Positions 1 to 8,126 of a stretch of DNA of 64,000 bases are shown here, piece by piece (position 1 is the stretch's first letter; each line of letters starts with the position of its first letter). The stretch comes from JAXDJH01 sp034663635 (lineage in GTDB: Bacteria > Actinomycetota > CADDZG01 > WHSQ01). The stretch is from the NCBI GenBank assembly GCA_034663635.1, contig JAXDJH010000023.1, positions 62,001 to 126,000 of the forward strand. Direction: 5' to 3'. The notes under the pieces are model-generated. The model saw only the letters and a list, made by a program, of their open reading frames with translations. It was not told the origin of the DNA and made no database searches. The position numbers and the translations under genes were made by a program.

Positions 1-105
1 GAGCAACAGCCCGTGGATCAGAACTATGGGCCGATCGGCCGCTCCCTGCCTCCGCCCGCGCTGTTCGAACGCGATCTTGAAACCGTCGTAATGGAAGTTA
101 GCCAC
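1..105 (-). CDS. alpha/beta hydrolase, N-terminal part (cut by window edge)
   Basis: Only the first 35 codons lie in the window; the gene runs off the left edge. It starts with GTG at 105-103 and reads MANFHYDGFKIAFEQRG, then RPIVLIHGL. The hydrophobic strand followed by HG is the oxyanion-hole turn that opens many alpha/beta hydrolases. The nucleophile elbow and the rest of the catalytic triad are outside the window, so substrate cannot be judged. A TAATGT hexamer sits 6 nt before the GTG, which suggests a leaderless transcript. The upstream neighbour on the same strand (FnIII protein) stops 30 bp earlier. Confidence 0.6.
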   Translation of the reverse strand, partial: MANFHYDGFKIAFEQRGRRQGAADRPIVLIHGLLL

Positions 106-111
106 GCCGCC

Positions 112-117
112 ACATTA
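112..117 (-). promoter_or_regulatory. -10 element of the left-edge hydrolase gene
   Basis: TAATGT on the minus strand with a 6-nt gap to the GTG start. It fits the TANNNT pattern that recurs before many starts in this window and implies transcription beginning at or next to the start codon. Confidence 0.45.
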
Positions 118-135
118 CCCAGCGGGCTGGGAGGG

Positions 136-1323
136 TTAAGCCTGGGGCTGTGCTTCGTTCGCCGCAAGATCCGAGAGCTTCACTGCACCGAAGCGGCAGA
201 TGGCGGCGGTGACGAGGAAGAGAAGTCCCGCTGCGACCCAGCGCAAACCGTCGGGCGGGATCACTGTCCAAGACGATGACCTCGCTGCGATGTTCTGGGC
301 TTCGGCCGAGAGCGGAACGCCACCGGACGGAAGGTCGTAGGGAAGCTCTTCCTGATAGGTGCCCCACTCGGGCTCGGTCACGGGCATCGGAGGCAAGCCG
401 CCGAGCCCGCCGGGGAAGCCCAGCGACAACCCGCCGCTGAACGGAAGTCCCTGCGAACCGATCGATCGGCCGCGAGCTGAGTACGGGTCGCTGCGGAAGC
501 CGAGGTGCGCCTTCGCCGAGTTGCCGCCTTTGACGGTGCTGTTTCCGAATCCGAAGTTCATGCCATTCCCGCCGCCACCGTTGCCGGAACCCGAACCGGA
601 TCCATTCCCGTGTCCGCCGGAGCCACCACCGGTGCTGCCGCTTCCGCTGCCGCTGGAAGCCGGGGCCGCGATGGCGACGGCCGCTCCACCCGAAGGTGCG
701 GAGGCTCGCTGTCCCTGCGAAGGAGAGGCGCGCAGGGCAGTGACTCGGTAGGTGTAGTTGCCGGGAGAGACATCCTCCGAGAACACGGTTCCGTTGACCT
801 CGCCGACGCTCGAGTAGCCGCCACCTCCGTCGCGCTCGACGCGGTAGCCGGTGATGTCGGGCTCGGGGTTGCTGTTCCAGCTGACCGTCACCGTGCCACC
901 CGATGCTGAAGTAGCGACGCCGGTGGGGGTCGATGCAGGGTTGTCGACGCGAACCGAGGCAGTGGCCGAGTCGCTGCCGCCGCCGTTGGCCGAAGCAGAC
1001 ACACGGACCGTGTACGAACCGTTCGCGGCGAGGGCGCCGGAAGCGGTCGAGATGGCGGTGTCCCAGGTGTAAGGGAGGTCGGTGTCGGTACGGATGCCGG
1101 AAGGCCTGGCGCTCGCAACGACGACGCCGTCGATGGAGAGCTCGATGCTGTCCACTCCGGTGCTGGCCGATGCGCTGCCGCGCAGTCCGATGGTCCCGTC
1201 GACGATCTGGCCGTCGCCGACCCCGCCGAGGCTGACGCTCACGCCGGGTGCCTGCGCGTGCGCGGGCACGATCGGGATCATCACGGCAGCCGATGCGACA
1301 AGAGCAAGGAGAACGCGTTTCAC
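136..1323 (-). CDS. secreted, membrane-anchored Ig-like/fibronectin type III protein
   Basis: The 395-residue product has a Sec signal peptide (KRVLLALVASAAVMIP, cleavage after AHA), a bacterial Ig-like domain (about residues 28-130), an FnIII domain (about 133-215, with the GYRVERDG and YTYRVTA strands), a long Gly/Ser-rich linker and a C-terminal membrane helix (about 362-381). I chose GTG at 1323 because it overlaps the sortase stop in a GTGA and gives a clean signal peptide; the longer reading frame would put 32 unlikely residues in front. There is no canonical LPxTG signal, so anchoring is by the C-terminal helix. Third gene of the surface operon with the LPHTG protein and sortase. Probable role: surface structure or adhesion (inference). 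Confidence 0.75.
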   Translation of the reverse strand: MKRVLLALVASAAVMIPIVPAHAQAPGVSVSLGGVGDGQIVDGTIGLRGSASASTGVDSIELSIDGVVVASARPSGIRTDTDLPYTWDTAISTASGALAANGSYTVRVSASANGGGSDSATASVRVDNPASTPTGVATSASGGTVTVSWNSNPEPDITGYRVERDGGGGYSSVGEVNGTVFSEDVSPGNYTYRVTALRASPSQGQRASAPSGGAAVAIAAPASSGSGSGSTGGGSGGHGNGSGSGSGNGGGGNGMNFGFGNSTVKGGNSAKAHLGFRSDPYSARGRSIGSQGLPFSGGLSLGFPGGLGGLPPMPVTEPEWGTYQEELPYDLPSGGVPLSAEAQNIAARSSSWTVIPPDGLRWVAAGLLFLVTAAICRFGAVKLSDLAANEAQPQA

Positions 1324-1994
1324 GAAGACGTCACTCCCGCTTGTGCGATCGTTTCGTCGGACTTGATGAGCTTGCCTCTGGCCACGATCCGGTAGGCAGC
1401 GCTGCCCTCGGGGTGGCAAGAGGTGAGAGTCAGGAAGTCGCCCTGGGCCGGGTATTCATCGACCGGCGACCAGTCGGCGTCGTCGACGACCCACGGGCGC
1501 TGCATGATCTCGTAGGTGTAGCGGCCGAGAGGCGTCGTGAGGATCACCTTGTCGCCCGGGACCAGTTCGTCCATCCTGTTGAAAGGCTTGCCGTAGGTGG
1601 TGCGGTGGCCGGCGATGGCGACGTTGCCGTGCTGGCCGGGAAGAGGAGTCTCTGGGTAGTGGCCGGCCCCGGCCCTGAGGGCCGAGAGGCTCGTTCCTTC
1701 GACGACGATCACGTCGACGTCGAGTCGGGGGATCTCGAGACGGGTGAGCGGGTCTCCGACGTGGAACGGAACCTTCCCGTACGTCTCGACGCTCGCAGCG
1801 AAGTCACCCTTCAGGCCGTTCTGGATCCGAGCGGCCCACATGTTCGTAGCGAACGGGTAGGCGATGAGAGCGGTTCCTCCGAGAGCCATCACCAGTGCGA
1901 AGACTGTGAGGCTTCGGCGCAAAACCTTGGGGGAGAACTTCTTCAGGCTCAGGGCCTTCGGAAGCTTCGCCTTCGGCATCTCGAACTTCTTCAT
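1320..1994 (-). CDS. class E-like sortase (cell-surface transpeptidase)
   Basis: Sortases cut a C-terminal LPxTG-like signal and join the protein to the cell wall. The 224-residue product has an N-terminal membrane anchor (about 27-47) and the catalytic triad: His130 in NVAIAGHRTTYG, Cys193 in LTLTSCHP and Arg202 in AYRIVARG. Length and the TLTSCHP context fit the actinobacterial class E/D type. It lies 74 bp downstream of a gene encoding an LPHTG-terminated protein, its most obvious substrate, and its stop overlaps the start of the FnIII gene, so the three are probably one operon. A second candidate substrate (LPFTG) is encoded at 61987-63423, far from any sortase in the window. Confidence 0.9.
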   Translation of the reverse strand: MKKFEMPKAKLPKALSLKKFSPKVLRRSLTVFALVMALGGTALIAYPFATNMWAARIQNGLKGDFAASVETYGKVPFHVGDPLTRLEIPRLDVDVIVVEGTSLSALRAGAGHYPETPLPGQHGNVAIAGHRTTYGKPFNRMDELVPGDKVILTTPLGRYTYEIMQRPWVVDDADWSPVDEYPAQGDFLTLTSCHPEGSAAYRIVARGKLIKSDETIAQAGVTSS

Positions 1995-2068
1995 CGCCTA
2001 CCCGTCCCTCTCACGTGTAGTTGTTACTCAGTTGTCGTGTTGCGGTCGGTGTTTCTTGAGCGTGGTTC

Positions 2069-3361
2069 TTAAGCTTGGATCCGACGACGGACCACGAACG
2101 CCAGGCCGGCGAGAAGCAGGATGCCGATGGCGGGAAGGGTCATGTCGTTGGCGCCCGTGTGGGGCAGGACCCGAGGAGCCTTGGGAGCGGGTCGGTTGAC
2201 CCTCTCAGCCTTGACCGCCTGCACTGTCGCAGCGGCCGTGGAGCGGCTCAGACCGAGCTTCAGTCCGCCGTTGACGCCCTTGAGCAGGTGGAGACGAACC
2301 GCGTCGGCCGCAGCCTGTGCGCCATTCTCGTCTTCCTTCGTGGTTGCAGCGGCAGCCGTGATCGTGGACTCGGCGGGCGTGCCCTCGAGAACCGTGACGG
2401 TCTGGCCGGGAGCAACTGCGACCTCAACGTAGGTGGGCTCGGGCTTGGTGATGTCGCGAACCTTGACCGTGACGATCGCAGCCGAAGCGGCGGCGGTCGA
2501 CGTGGCGTTGAGCCTGTTGGCAACCGCGGAAGCCTGCGACGGGCCGACCTCGATGATGACGAGACCGTTGGTCAGCGGGTCCCCGGTGTTGATGAGCGTG
2601 GTGCCGTCGGTGCCCACGGTGGGGATGCCCAGGATGCCGATGCGGGCGCCGGCGGCCGAGGACTCGACCTTCATGACGTTGCCGTCGTTGGTGATGTTAG
2701 AGACGGAAGGACCAAGCTCGACCTTCAGTACGTCGGTCGTGGCCTTGACGTCGTCGACGATCTGCAGAACCTGCTCGACCGCGTCCTGAACCTGCGCAGG
2801 GGTCTGGTCGAGGACCGGCTGAAGCGTGCTAACGAGCGTGTCGACGAGGTTGTCGACCTGCGCCTGAACCCCATCGAGCTGCGGGAGCAGCACGCCGACG
2901 GGAAGCTTGGCGCCGAGGTCGGTGACCTTGGCAGAGTTCTTGGTGAACGGAACGCCCTTGAGAACGCCGGAGTTCGACTGGCCACACGCGACCTTCAGCG
3001 TGAGGATGTCGGACAGAGGAGCGGGAAGCGCGCCCGAGCACACCGGGTCGCCGTCGCCACCGTCACCCGGGTAACGGGAGTTCTCGGTGTTGGCGTCCGA
3101 GCACGGCACGTCGCTCGGGTCGGCAGTCTCGCCCAGAAGGGCACACTGGCCGGCACCGACGCCGATCGCCGACGGGCTTGAATCGACCTTCGCTGCTGCG
3201 AGGCCGAGAGTCAGGCCTTGGTCGCCGAACGCGACCTCAAGCGCCCTAGCCTCACCGGCTAGAGCGAAATCAGTGTGGGGCTTGGTGGCGGCTCCCGCGG
3301 GAACCGCGAAAGCAGCGATAAGCCCTACCAGTGCTACGAGCGTCCCCATCCGACGCGACAT
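2069..3361 (-). CDS. LPHTG-anchored secreted surface protein
   Basis: The 430-residue precursor has a signal peptide (MSRRMGTLVALVGLIAAFAV, cleavage near AGAA) and a complete sorting signal: LPHTG at about 399-403, a hydrophobic helix and an RRRIQA tail. The mature part is Ala/Val/Thr-rich with predicted beta content, includes a helical stretch around VLDQTPAQVQDAVEQVLQIV, and carries a few cysteines near the N-terminus; I recognise no family. The start is ATG 3361, preceded by AAGGAGG at 8-nt spacing; the open frame extends 26 codons further without support. It is the first gene of the sortase operon and has a long palindrome-rich upstream region. Confidence 0.85.
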   Translation of the reverse strand: MSRRMGTLVALVGLIAAFAVPAGAATKPHTDFALAGEARALEVAFGDQGLTLGLAAAKVDSSPSAIGVGAGQCALLGETADPSDVPCSDANTENSRYPGDGGDGDPVCSGALPAPLSDILTLKVACGQSNSGVLKGVPFTKNSAKVTDLGAKLPVGVLLPQLDGVQAQVDNLVDTLVSTLQPVLDQTPAQVQDAVEQVLQIVDDVKATTDVLKVELGPSVSNITNDGNVMKVESSAAGARIGILGIPTVGTDGTTLINTGDPLTNGLVIIEVGPSQASAVANRLNATSTAAASAAIVTVKVRDITKPEPTYVEVAVAPGQTVTVLEGTPAESTITAAAATTKEDENGAQAAADAVRLHLLKGVNGGLKLGLSRSTAAATVQAVKAERVNRPAPKAPRVLPHTGANDMTLPAIGILLLAGLAFVVRRRIQA

Positions 3362-3690
3362 TCGACCGACCTCCTTAGATACGCGCGCGACCACAACCAC
3401 GCTGTGCTGTTGAGTGGTGACTGTTCGCCGCAGCCACAACGACTCCTGCTTGGTGCCGCTTGCCTTGGAACGTGGTGCAATTTACCTAGTTATGGGGGGT
3501 CTACGCAACTCTACGTAGGGATGTCACTACGTGACGCTATTGTCCAATTCTTACCATTTCGGGACTAGGCATTTTGGGCGAGTTGTCCGAATTCACATTT
3601 GGAGGACTAGTCCTTTCGGACTAGGCGATAACTAGTCCGACTACGAGGGGTGAGATTCACTCGTCGATCCGGGACTGAAAATCGCGAAAA
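3362..3690 (-). promoter_or_regulatory. palindrome-rich control region of the surface operon
   Basis: No gene is supported in this stretch. It holds a strong Shine-Dalgarno (complement of 3371-3376), palindromes CTACGTAG (3511-3518) and TCACTACGTGA (3524-3534), and a cluster of ACTAG motifs: GGGACTAGG (3561-3569), GGACTAGTCC (3604-3613), GGACTAGG (3618-3625) and ACTAGTCC (3631-3638). The region looks lower in GC than the flanking genes. Repeated palindromes suggest binding of a dimeric regulator upstream of the LPHTG gene. The exact promoter is not clear. Confidence 0.55.
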
Positions 3691-3706
3691 AAACTTTGAA
3701 AAGTTT
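3687..3706 (-). terminator. possible intrinsic terminator of the acyl-CoA synthetase gene
   Basis: On the minus strand, AAACTTT and AAAGTTT form a 7-bp stem with a 2-nt loop, followed by a run of T. A wider inverted repeat, GACTGAAAA (3673-3681) with TTTTCAGTC (3704-3712), encloses it and includes the stop codon. The stem is AT-rich and so weak, but the U-tract favours termination. Confidence 0.45.
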
Positions 3707-5368
3707 TCAGTCGTCCAGAGGCTCGGCGCCGTCGAGGGGCTCGATCAGCCGGCGCTTGACGACCTTGCCGGTCGAGGTGCGCGGGAGCTCGTCGACCTTC
3801 TCGATCCGGCGCGGCACCTTGTAGGAGGCGAGCTCGGCCTTGCACGCGTTTGCGATGTCCTGTTCGCTGGCGCTCCCCACAACGAACGCAGCCAGCACCT
3901 CGCCGAACTCTTCGTCTTCGATCCCGAGCACCGCGGCCTCTTCGACGCCGTCGAGAGATTCGATCAACTCTTCGACTTCGATCGGATAGACGTTTTCGCC
4001 ACCGATCACGACCATGTCGTCCGCGCGCCCATCTATATAGAGGTAGCCGTCGTCGTCGAAGTGCCCGAGGTCGCCGATCGACATGTAGCCCTCGCGCACG
4101 TCTTTGCTTTCGCCTGACGTGTATCCCTCGAACAAGATGTCGCTCTTCACGTACAGCTCGCCGGTATCCCCGGCCTTGCACCAGTTGCCGTCTTTGTCGA
4201 AGACTGCAACCTCGATGCCCCGGACGGGTTTCCCGATGGTCTTCGGTTTCGCCCTCATCGCCTCGGGCGAAGCGATGGCGGTCCAGCCGATCTCGGTCGA
4301 GCCGTAGAGGTCGTAGAGCACGTCGCCGAACAGATCCATGGCAGCGCTGCGAAGTTCGGGCGATATCGCCGAACCACTAGCGAGCACGACTCGAAGATTC
4401 GACAGGTCGTATTTCTTCTTGATGTCGTCGTCGAGCGAGACGATGCGCTTGATCATCACGGGAACGAAAGACGCAGCGGTCGCTCCGGAGTCTTCGATCA
4501 TGCGCAGCGAGTCCTCGGGGTCGAATTTCTCCGGCAACACCATGGTGGTTCCCAAAGCCATGCCGAACACCATCGTGGCCAGGCCGAACGAATGGAACAT
4601 GGGGGCCGGGCAGAAGATGATGTCCTCTCTCTTGTAAGGAACGATGGCGAGCACGTTCGCCAGAGCGCCGATGCCGGCAGCCGCGGGGCTCCGCTGAGCG
4701 CCCTTTGGTTTCCCCGTCGTTCCGGACGTGTGGATGATGATCCTGGGGCTGCCCCGGTCGCGCGTGAACGGCGGTGGGGGAGACGCGCTTTGCTCTCCGA
4801 TCAGATCCTCGTAGGAAACGGAACCCTCGAGCGCATCGTCATCGTCACCAACATGCACGAGTTGGATCCCCTGCGTGTCGCAGCTCGCCACCTGCTTCGC
4901 GTGTTGGGTGTCGTAGACGAGGACCGCTGGGTGCGCTTCCTCCAGCGTCACCTTCAACTCCTTCGTCTTCGCCCAGGTGTTCAGGGGGGCCGCGACGAGA
5001 CCTAATTTCTGCGCGCCCAGCGCGACCTCGACGATCTCGCGGCCGTTGCGGAGCAGCATCGAGACGCGGTCGCTGCCGCGCATCCCAAGCTGACGAAGGG
5101 CGTTCGCCGTCTGGTTCGAACGGGCGTCCAGCTCTTTGAAGCTCACGGTTCCGTTGCGATCGTGGATCGCCGGCTTGTCGCCGAGTACGAAGGCGTTCAT
5201 CCGGCTGACGATGCCGAGCGAGGGTCCTCGTCCTAGCAGCCACGGCAGCGCCAAGGCGATGGCGATCGGGGACTTGGGGCTAGTGGCTCCGGCTTCGCGG
5301 AGTCGCTTGAGCGTGTGCGGGTGGAGGAAATCGACCATCTGACGCAGCCCGTCTGTTGCCGCGCTCAA
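3707..5368 (-). CDS. acyl-CoA synthetase (AMP-binding family)
   Basis: It activates a carboxylic acid, probably a fatty acid, to acyl-AMP and then acyl-CoA. The 553-residue product shows the adenylate-forming motifs in order: IIIHTSGTTGKPKGA (ATP loop), YGSTEIG, SIGDLGHFDDDGY, the hinge ADDMVVIGGENVYP and the catalytic lysine in TSTGKVVKR. I favour the TTG start at 5368, with GGAGG 9 nt upstream and a TTGA overlap with the patatin stop; ATG 5338 is the alternative and lacks a ribosome-binding site. Last gene of a phosphodiesterase-patatin-ligase operon: patatin would free fatty acids and this enzyme would activate them (inference). Chain-length preference cannot be read. Confidence 0.9.
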   Translation of the reverse strand: MSAATDGLRQMVDFLHPHTLKRLREAGATSPKSPIAIALALPWLLGRGPSLGIVSRMNAFVLGDKPAIHDRNGTVSFKELDARSNQTANALRQLGMRGSDRVSMLLRNGREIVEVALGAQKLGLVAAPLNTWAKTKELKVTLEEAHPAVLVYDTQHAKQVASCDTQGIQLVHVGDDDDALEGSVSYEDLIGEQSASPPPPFTRDRGSPRIIIHTSGTTGKPKGAQRSPAAAGIGALANVLAIVPYKREDIIFCPAPMFHSFGLATMVFGMALGTTMVLPEKFDPEDSLRMIEDSGATAASFVPVMIKRIVSLDDDIKKKYDLSNLRVVLASGSAISPELRSAAMDLFGDVLYDLYGSTEIGWTAIASPEAMRAKPKTIGKPVRGIEVAVFDKDGNWCKAGDTGELYVKSDILFEGYTSGESKDVREGYMSIGDLGHFDDDGYLYIDGRADDMVVIGGENVYPIEVEELIESLDGVEEAAVLGIEDEEFGEVLAAFVVGSASEQDIANACKAELASYKVPRRIEKVDELPRTSTGKVVKRRLIEPLDGAEPLDD

Positions 5369-6396
5369 GCGCTGATTCCTCCCCTTCGCTTCCGCTCGGT
5401 CGGTTTCATCCACGCCTGGAGGGCTGGATGATCGGCGTGCTCTTCGAGGAGTCGCAGCGTACCCGTGCGCGCGTTGACGGTCAGGGCCTTGCGATCGAAG
5501 TCCCGCATCGAGTTCGTCCCGTGCTCTTTCAGGTCGGTCAACCACGGACGGATCACGAACACGTCGATGCCCTTGGCTCGAGCGTCGTTCACCTCACGCC
5601 TAAGCGCCCTCGCGAACAGGGATCGGATGACCATGGGGCCGAGCATCGCGGTATCTCGGAGGTGGAAAGGAGCGTCGCTCCGGTAACCGAGTGGCGCGAT
5701 GCAAATGATCGAGTCACAGCCGTGCTTCGTAGCGAGGTCGAGTGAGGTTGCGCTCGCGGCCCCCCCGTCGACGTACTGACGGTCGCCGATGCGCACCGGC
5801 GGGAACACGCCTGGGATCGAGGTTGACGCGAGGACGGCTTCCGGTTGAGTGGCTTTCGGTGCATCGGGGTGGCCGAACGGCACGCGCTCGCCGGAGTAGA
5901 GATCGACGGCGCATATATAGAGGTCTCGCTCCGGCCACTCGTGGGGGAGGTCTTCCTCGAAGCGCTGCCGGGTCTGTTCCGTCGAATACATGCCCGATGG
6001 GAAAGCCTTGCGCGCCAGTCCCGCGGGCATCCGGCCCTTTCCGGGCGAGCGTTGCCAGTAGCCGCGCGATGCGACGAGCGCGAAGAACCCTCCGACGCCA
6101 CGCCTGATCTGCTCGCCCCTCGAGCCGTACAAGGGCGTGAAGATCTCTCGTACTTGCTCGCCCGAGTCGGGGTTGTCCTTGGTCACGTCGGTGTGCCGGC
6201 CGTGGGCGTACTCGAAGAAATCTGTCTGGGCCCATCCGTTGCGCAGGTACGAAGTCATGATCGACCCCGCGCTCGTTCCGACCATTAGGTCTGCCTTGGT
6301 CACGTCGATGCCGAAGTCGTCGAGAGCGGCAAGGGCGCCTGCGTGGTAGCCCATGCCGATAAGACCGCCGCCTCCGAGCACAAGTCCGAGCGTCAT
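5365..6396 (-). CDS. patatin-like phospholipase
   Basis: A lipid acyl hydrolase with a Ser-Asp dyad. The 343-residue product has the oxyanion loop LGGGGLIGMGYHAG at the N-terminus, the nucleophile elbow VGTSAGS and the catalytic Asp in YVDGGAAS. No signal peptide is evident, so it is probably cytoplasmic or peripheral. ATG 6396 begins the protein just before the glycine-rich loop, as is usual. The gene starts 22 bp after the phosphodiesterase stop and ends in a TTGA overlap with the ligase. A TAGGGT hexamer 7 nt before the ATG may give it its own leaderless promoter inside the operon. Confidence 0.88.
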   Translation of the reverse strand: MTLGLVLGGGGLIGMGYHAGALAALDDFGIDVTKADLMVGTSAGSIMTSYLRNGWAQTDFFEYAHGRHTDVTKDNPDSGEQVREIFTPLYGSRGEQIRRGVGGFFALVASRGYWQRSPGKGRMPAGLARKAFPSGMYSTEQTRQRFEEDLPHEWPERDLYICAVDLYSGERVPFGHPDAPKATQPEAVLASTSIPGVFPPVRIGDRQYVDGGAASATSLDLATKHGCDSIICIAPLGYRSDAPFHLRDTAMLGPMVIRSLFARALRREVNDARAKGIDVFVIRPWLTDLKEHGTNSMRDFDRKALTVNARTGTLRLLEEHADHPALQAWMKPTERKRRGGISA

Positions 6397-6403
6397 GCGA
6401 TGG

Positions 6404-6409
6404 ACCCTA
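6404..6409 (-). promoter_or_regulatory. -10 element of the patatin gene
   Basis: TAGGGT on the minus strand with 7 nt to ATG 6396, in the short gap after the upstream phosphodiesterase stop. It would allow internal operon transcription without a leader. Confidence 0.4.
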
Positions 6410-6418
6410 CCCCCGGGT

Positions 6419-8086
6419 CTAGGCCCGGAACCCCTCCGGCGGCCGATCCGAACCAAAGGCGCATTGCATGACTTCGTCGTACTGGTCGCTCGCGAAAACC
6501 GCGGAGAACACGTTCTCCTCGCCGCGGCCCTCGTACCCGGCGGGCAACTTCGACGAGTTGTTGTTCTCGGCGATCGTGTAGCCGTTCAGGAACTCTGCGA
6601 TGTCGTCCGCGGTGACACCCAGGTCGGCCGCGACGTCTCGATCGATGAACGGGCCCGCGGCAGACGACGTATCGATGAGATCGAGGTCGTCCGGCATGTC
6701 GAAGTTGGCGTCGACGTCCTCTCTCAACTCCCCTTGTCCTATGGGCCACGCGCCGGTGAGGGCCGCTCGATGCGTGTTGCCGTGGTCGGCCGTGACGATC
6801 ACCGCGTAGTCGCCGACCTCGGCGTCGAGCCAGTCGACGAGCTTGCCGAGGGCCGCGTCTTGAGCCTCGAGCACGTCGCCCTCTTCCTTGGAGTCCATCC
6901 CGTATTGGTGGGCCACGATGTCGCTGATCTTGAAGTTCGTCATGAAGAAGTCCGGGACTTCGTCGTCGCCATATCCGCCGCGATCGAGCATGTCGATCAG
7001 CAATTCGGATTCGTAGTTAACCCAAGCAGGGCTGTCGTGCTCCTCGAGGATGACGTGGCCTCGCCATTCACCGTCGGCCTTGCCATCCCGGCGATCCAAC
7101 TCCTCCGCGAGCAACTTCATGCGTTCGGGGCCGACGTTTAGTTTCGGCGTGTCATAGAAGGCTACGTTGCCGGTTAGGTGACCGTCGAGTCCGGCGATCA
7201 ACGCGAGTTCGTCCTTGTCTCCGCCTGGGGTCTGGGAGCCGTGCCCGAACATCCCGAGATGCCACGACTTCCACGCGAGCATCCCGACTCGCGGCTCGTT
7301 GTCTAAGGCTAGATCCGCTTGGTCCCCGAAGGTTGTCAGTTTCAGGTCGGCCGGGTTCTTGCCGGCGAACGCTCCGCGGATCTTTCCGCTTTTCGTCCGA
7401 TAGGTGATCGCCGTCACTCCGTGGCGGTACGGGAAGTCACCGGTGCCGAGGCTCGAGTGAGTCGCCGGGGTGATCGATGGCGATGAGCCCACCATCGCGT
7501 TCACGAACGACGTCCCTTCGGTTTCGAGCCGCGCGAGGTTGGGCCATCTCCCGTCCCATCGCTCGAGCACGTTGCGACCGACGCCGTCCCACACGACGGT
7601 GACGATGAGACGAGGTGGAGGTCCAGGGGTGCGATGAGTCAGCTGCGTTCCGGCTCGAGGCTCGAGCTCGATCCCGGTCAGATCACCGATCGTCGCGTAG
7701 ACGTCGGTGATGCTCGCGGGGTCCTCGACCGCGCCGGCCGCGGGGATCTGATCGCCGTAGAGAACCAGTGGGATCGTCTGCACGTAATCCCACGGTCCCG
7801 AATGGCTCGTCACGGTGAATCCGCCCGAGTAGTTCGGGTCTAGCGGAACCGTCGTGACGTCTTCGGAGTGGATGGGGTGGTGGCCCCGCCACAACCTCGC
7901 AAGCTGTTCTTCGGGTAACGCGCAAGCTCGTTCGATCGGATCATTCGACGCGAAGGTTCGTTCCTCGGGGGGGCCGAGGTCGGGGACAGACGCCGTGTCG
8001 TCGCTCGCACGCGTGGCGAGATAGAAGGCTCCGCCTCCCGCGCCCAATGCGACGGCGACAACTACGGCTAGGACACGTCTTGGCAT
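6419..8086 (-). CDS. membrane-anchored alkaline phosphatase-superfamily phosphodiesterase
   Basis: The 555-residue product begins with a membrane anchor (RRVLAVVVAVALGAGG) and then a type I phosphodiesterase/nucleotide pyrophosphatase domain acting outside the membrane. Metal-site and nucleophile motifs are visible: VTVVWDGVGRN, SPSITPATHSSLGTG with the nucleophilic Thr, FMTNFKISDIVAHQYG and VIVTADHGNTHR. The substrate is unknown; phosphodiesters of lipids or nucleotides are both possible. The start at ATG 8086 gives the anchor directly and has TAGGTT 7 nt upstream. It is first in the operon with patatin and acyl-CoA synthetase and divergent from a PPOX gene only 40 bp away. Confidence 0.85.
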   Translation of the reverse strand: MPRRVLAVVVAVALGAGGGAFYLATRASDDTASVPDLGPPEERTFASNDPIERACALPEEQLARLWRGHHPIHSEDVTTVPLDPNYSGGFTVTSHSGPWDYVQTIPLVLYGDQIPAAGAVEDPASITDVYATIGDLTGIELEPRAGTQLTHRTPGPPPRLIVTVVWDGVGRNVLERWDGRWPNLARLETEGTSFVNAMVGSSPSITPATHSSLGTGDFPYRHGVTAITYRTKSGKIRGAFAGKNPADLKLTTFGDQADLALDNEPRVGMLAWKSWHLGMFGHGSQTPGGDKDELALIAGLDGHLTGNVAFYDTPKLNVGPERMKLLAEELDRRDGKADGEWRGHVILEEHDSPAWVNYESELLIDMLDRGGYGDDEVPDFFMTNFKISDIVAHQYGMDSKEEGDVLEAQDAALGKLVDWLDAEVGDYAVIVTADHGNTHRAALTGAWPIGQGELREDVDANFDMPDDLDLIDTSSAAGPFIDRDVAADLGVTADDIAEFLNGYTIAENNNSSKLPAGYEGRGEENVFSAVFASDQYDEVMQCAFGSDRPPEGFRA

Positions 8087-8093
8087 GTTTACG

Positions 8094-8099
8094 AACCTA
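8094..8099 (-). promoter_or_regulatory. -10 element of the phosphodiesterase gene
   Basis: TAGGTT on the minus strand, 7 nt from ATG 8086, facing away from the plus-strand element at 8114-8119. The whole divergent intergenic space is 40 bp. Confidence 0.5.
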
Positions 8100-8113
8100 C
8101 TTTGTGGTCCGAC

Positions 8114-8119
8114 TAATCT
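8114..8119 (+). promoter_or_regulatory. -10 element of the PPOX-aldo/keto reductase pair
   Basis: TAATCT with 7 nt to ATG 8127, consistent with leaderless transcription of the PPOX gene. Confidence 0.5.
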
Positions 8120-8126
8120 TCCTCGC

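Noticed and set aside
136..1323. LPFSG inside the FnIII protein as a second sorting signal
   Set aside because: It lies about 65 residues before the membrane helix rather than directly in front of it, within a Gly-rich region.
2075..3181. 368-codon plus-strand open frame opposite the LPHTG gene
   Set aside because: Arg/Asp/Gly-rich shadow; the minus-strand gene has a ribosome-binding site, signal peptide and sorting signal.
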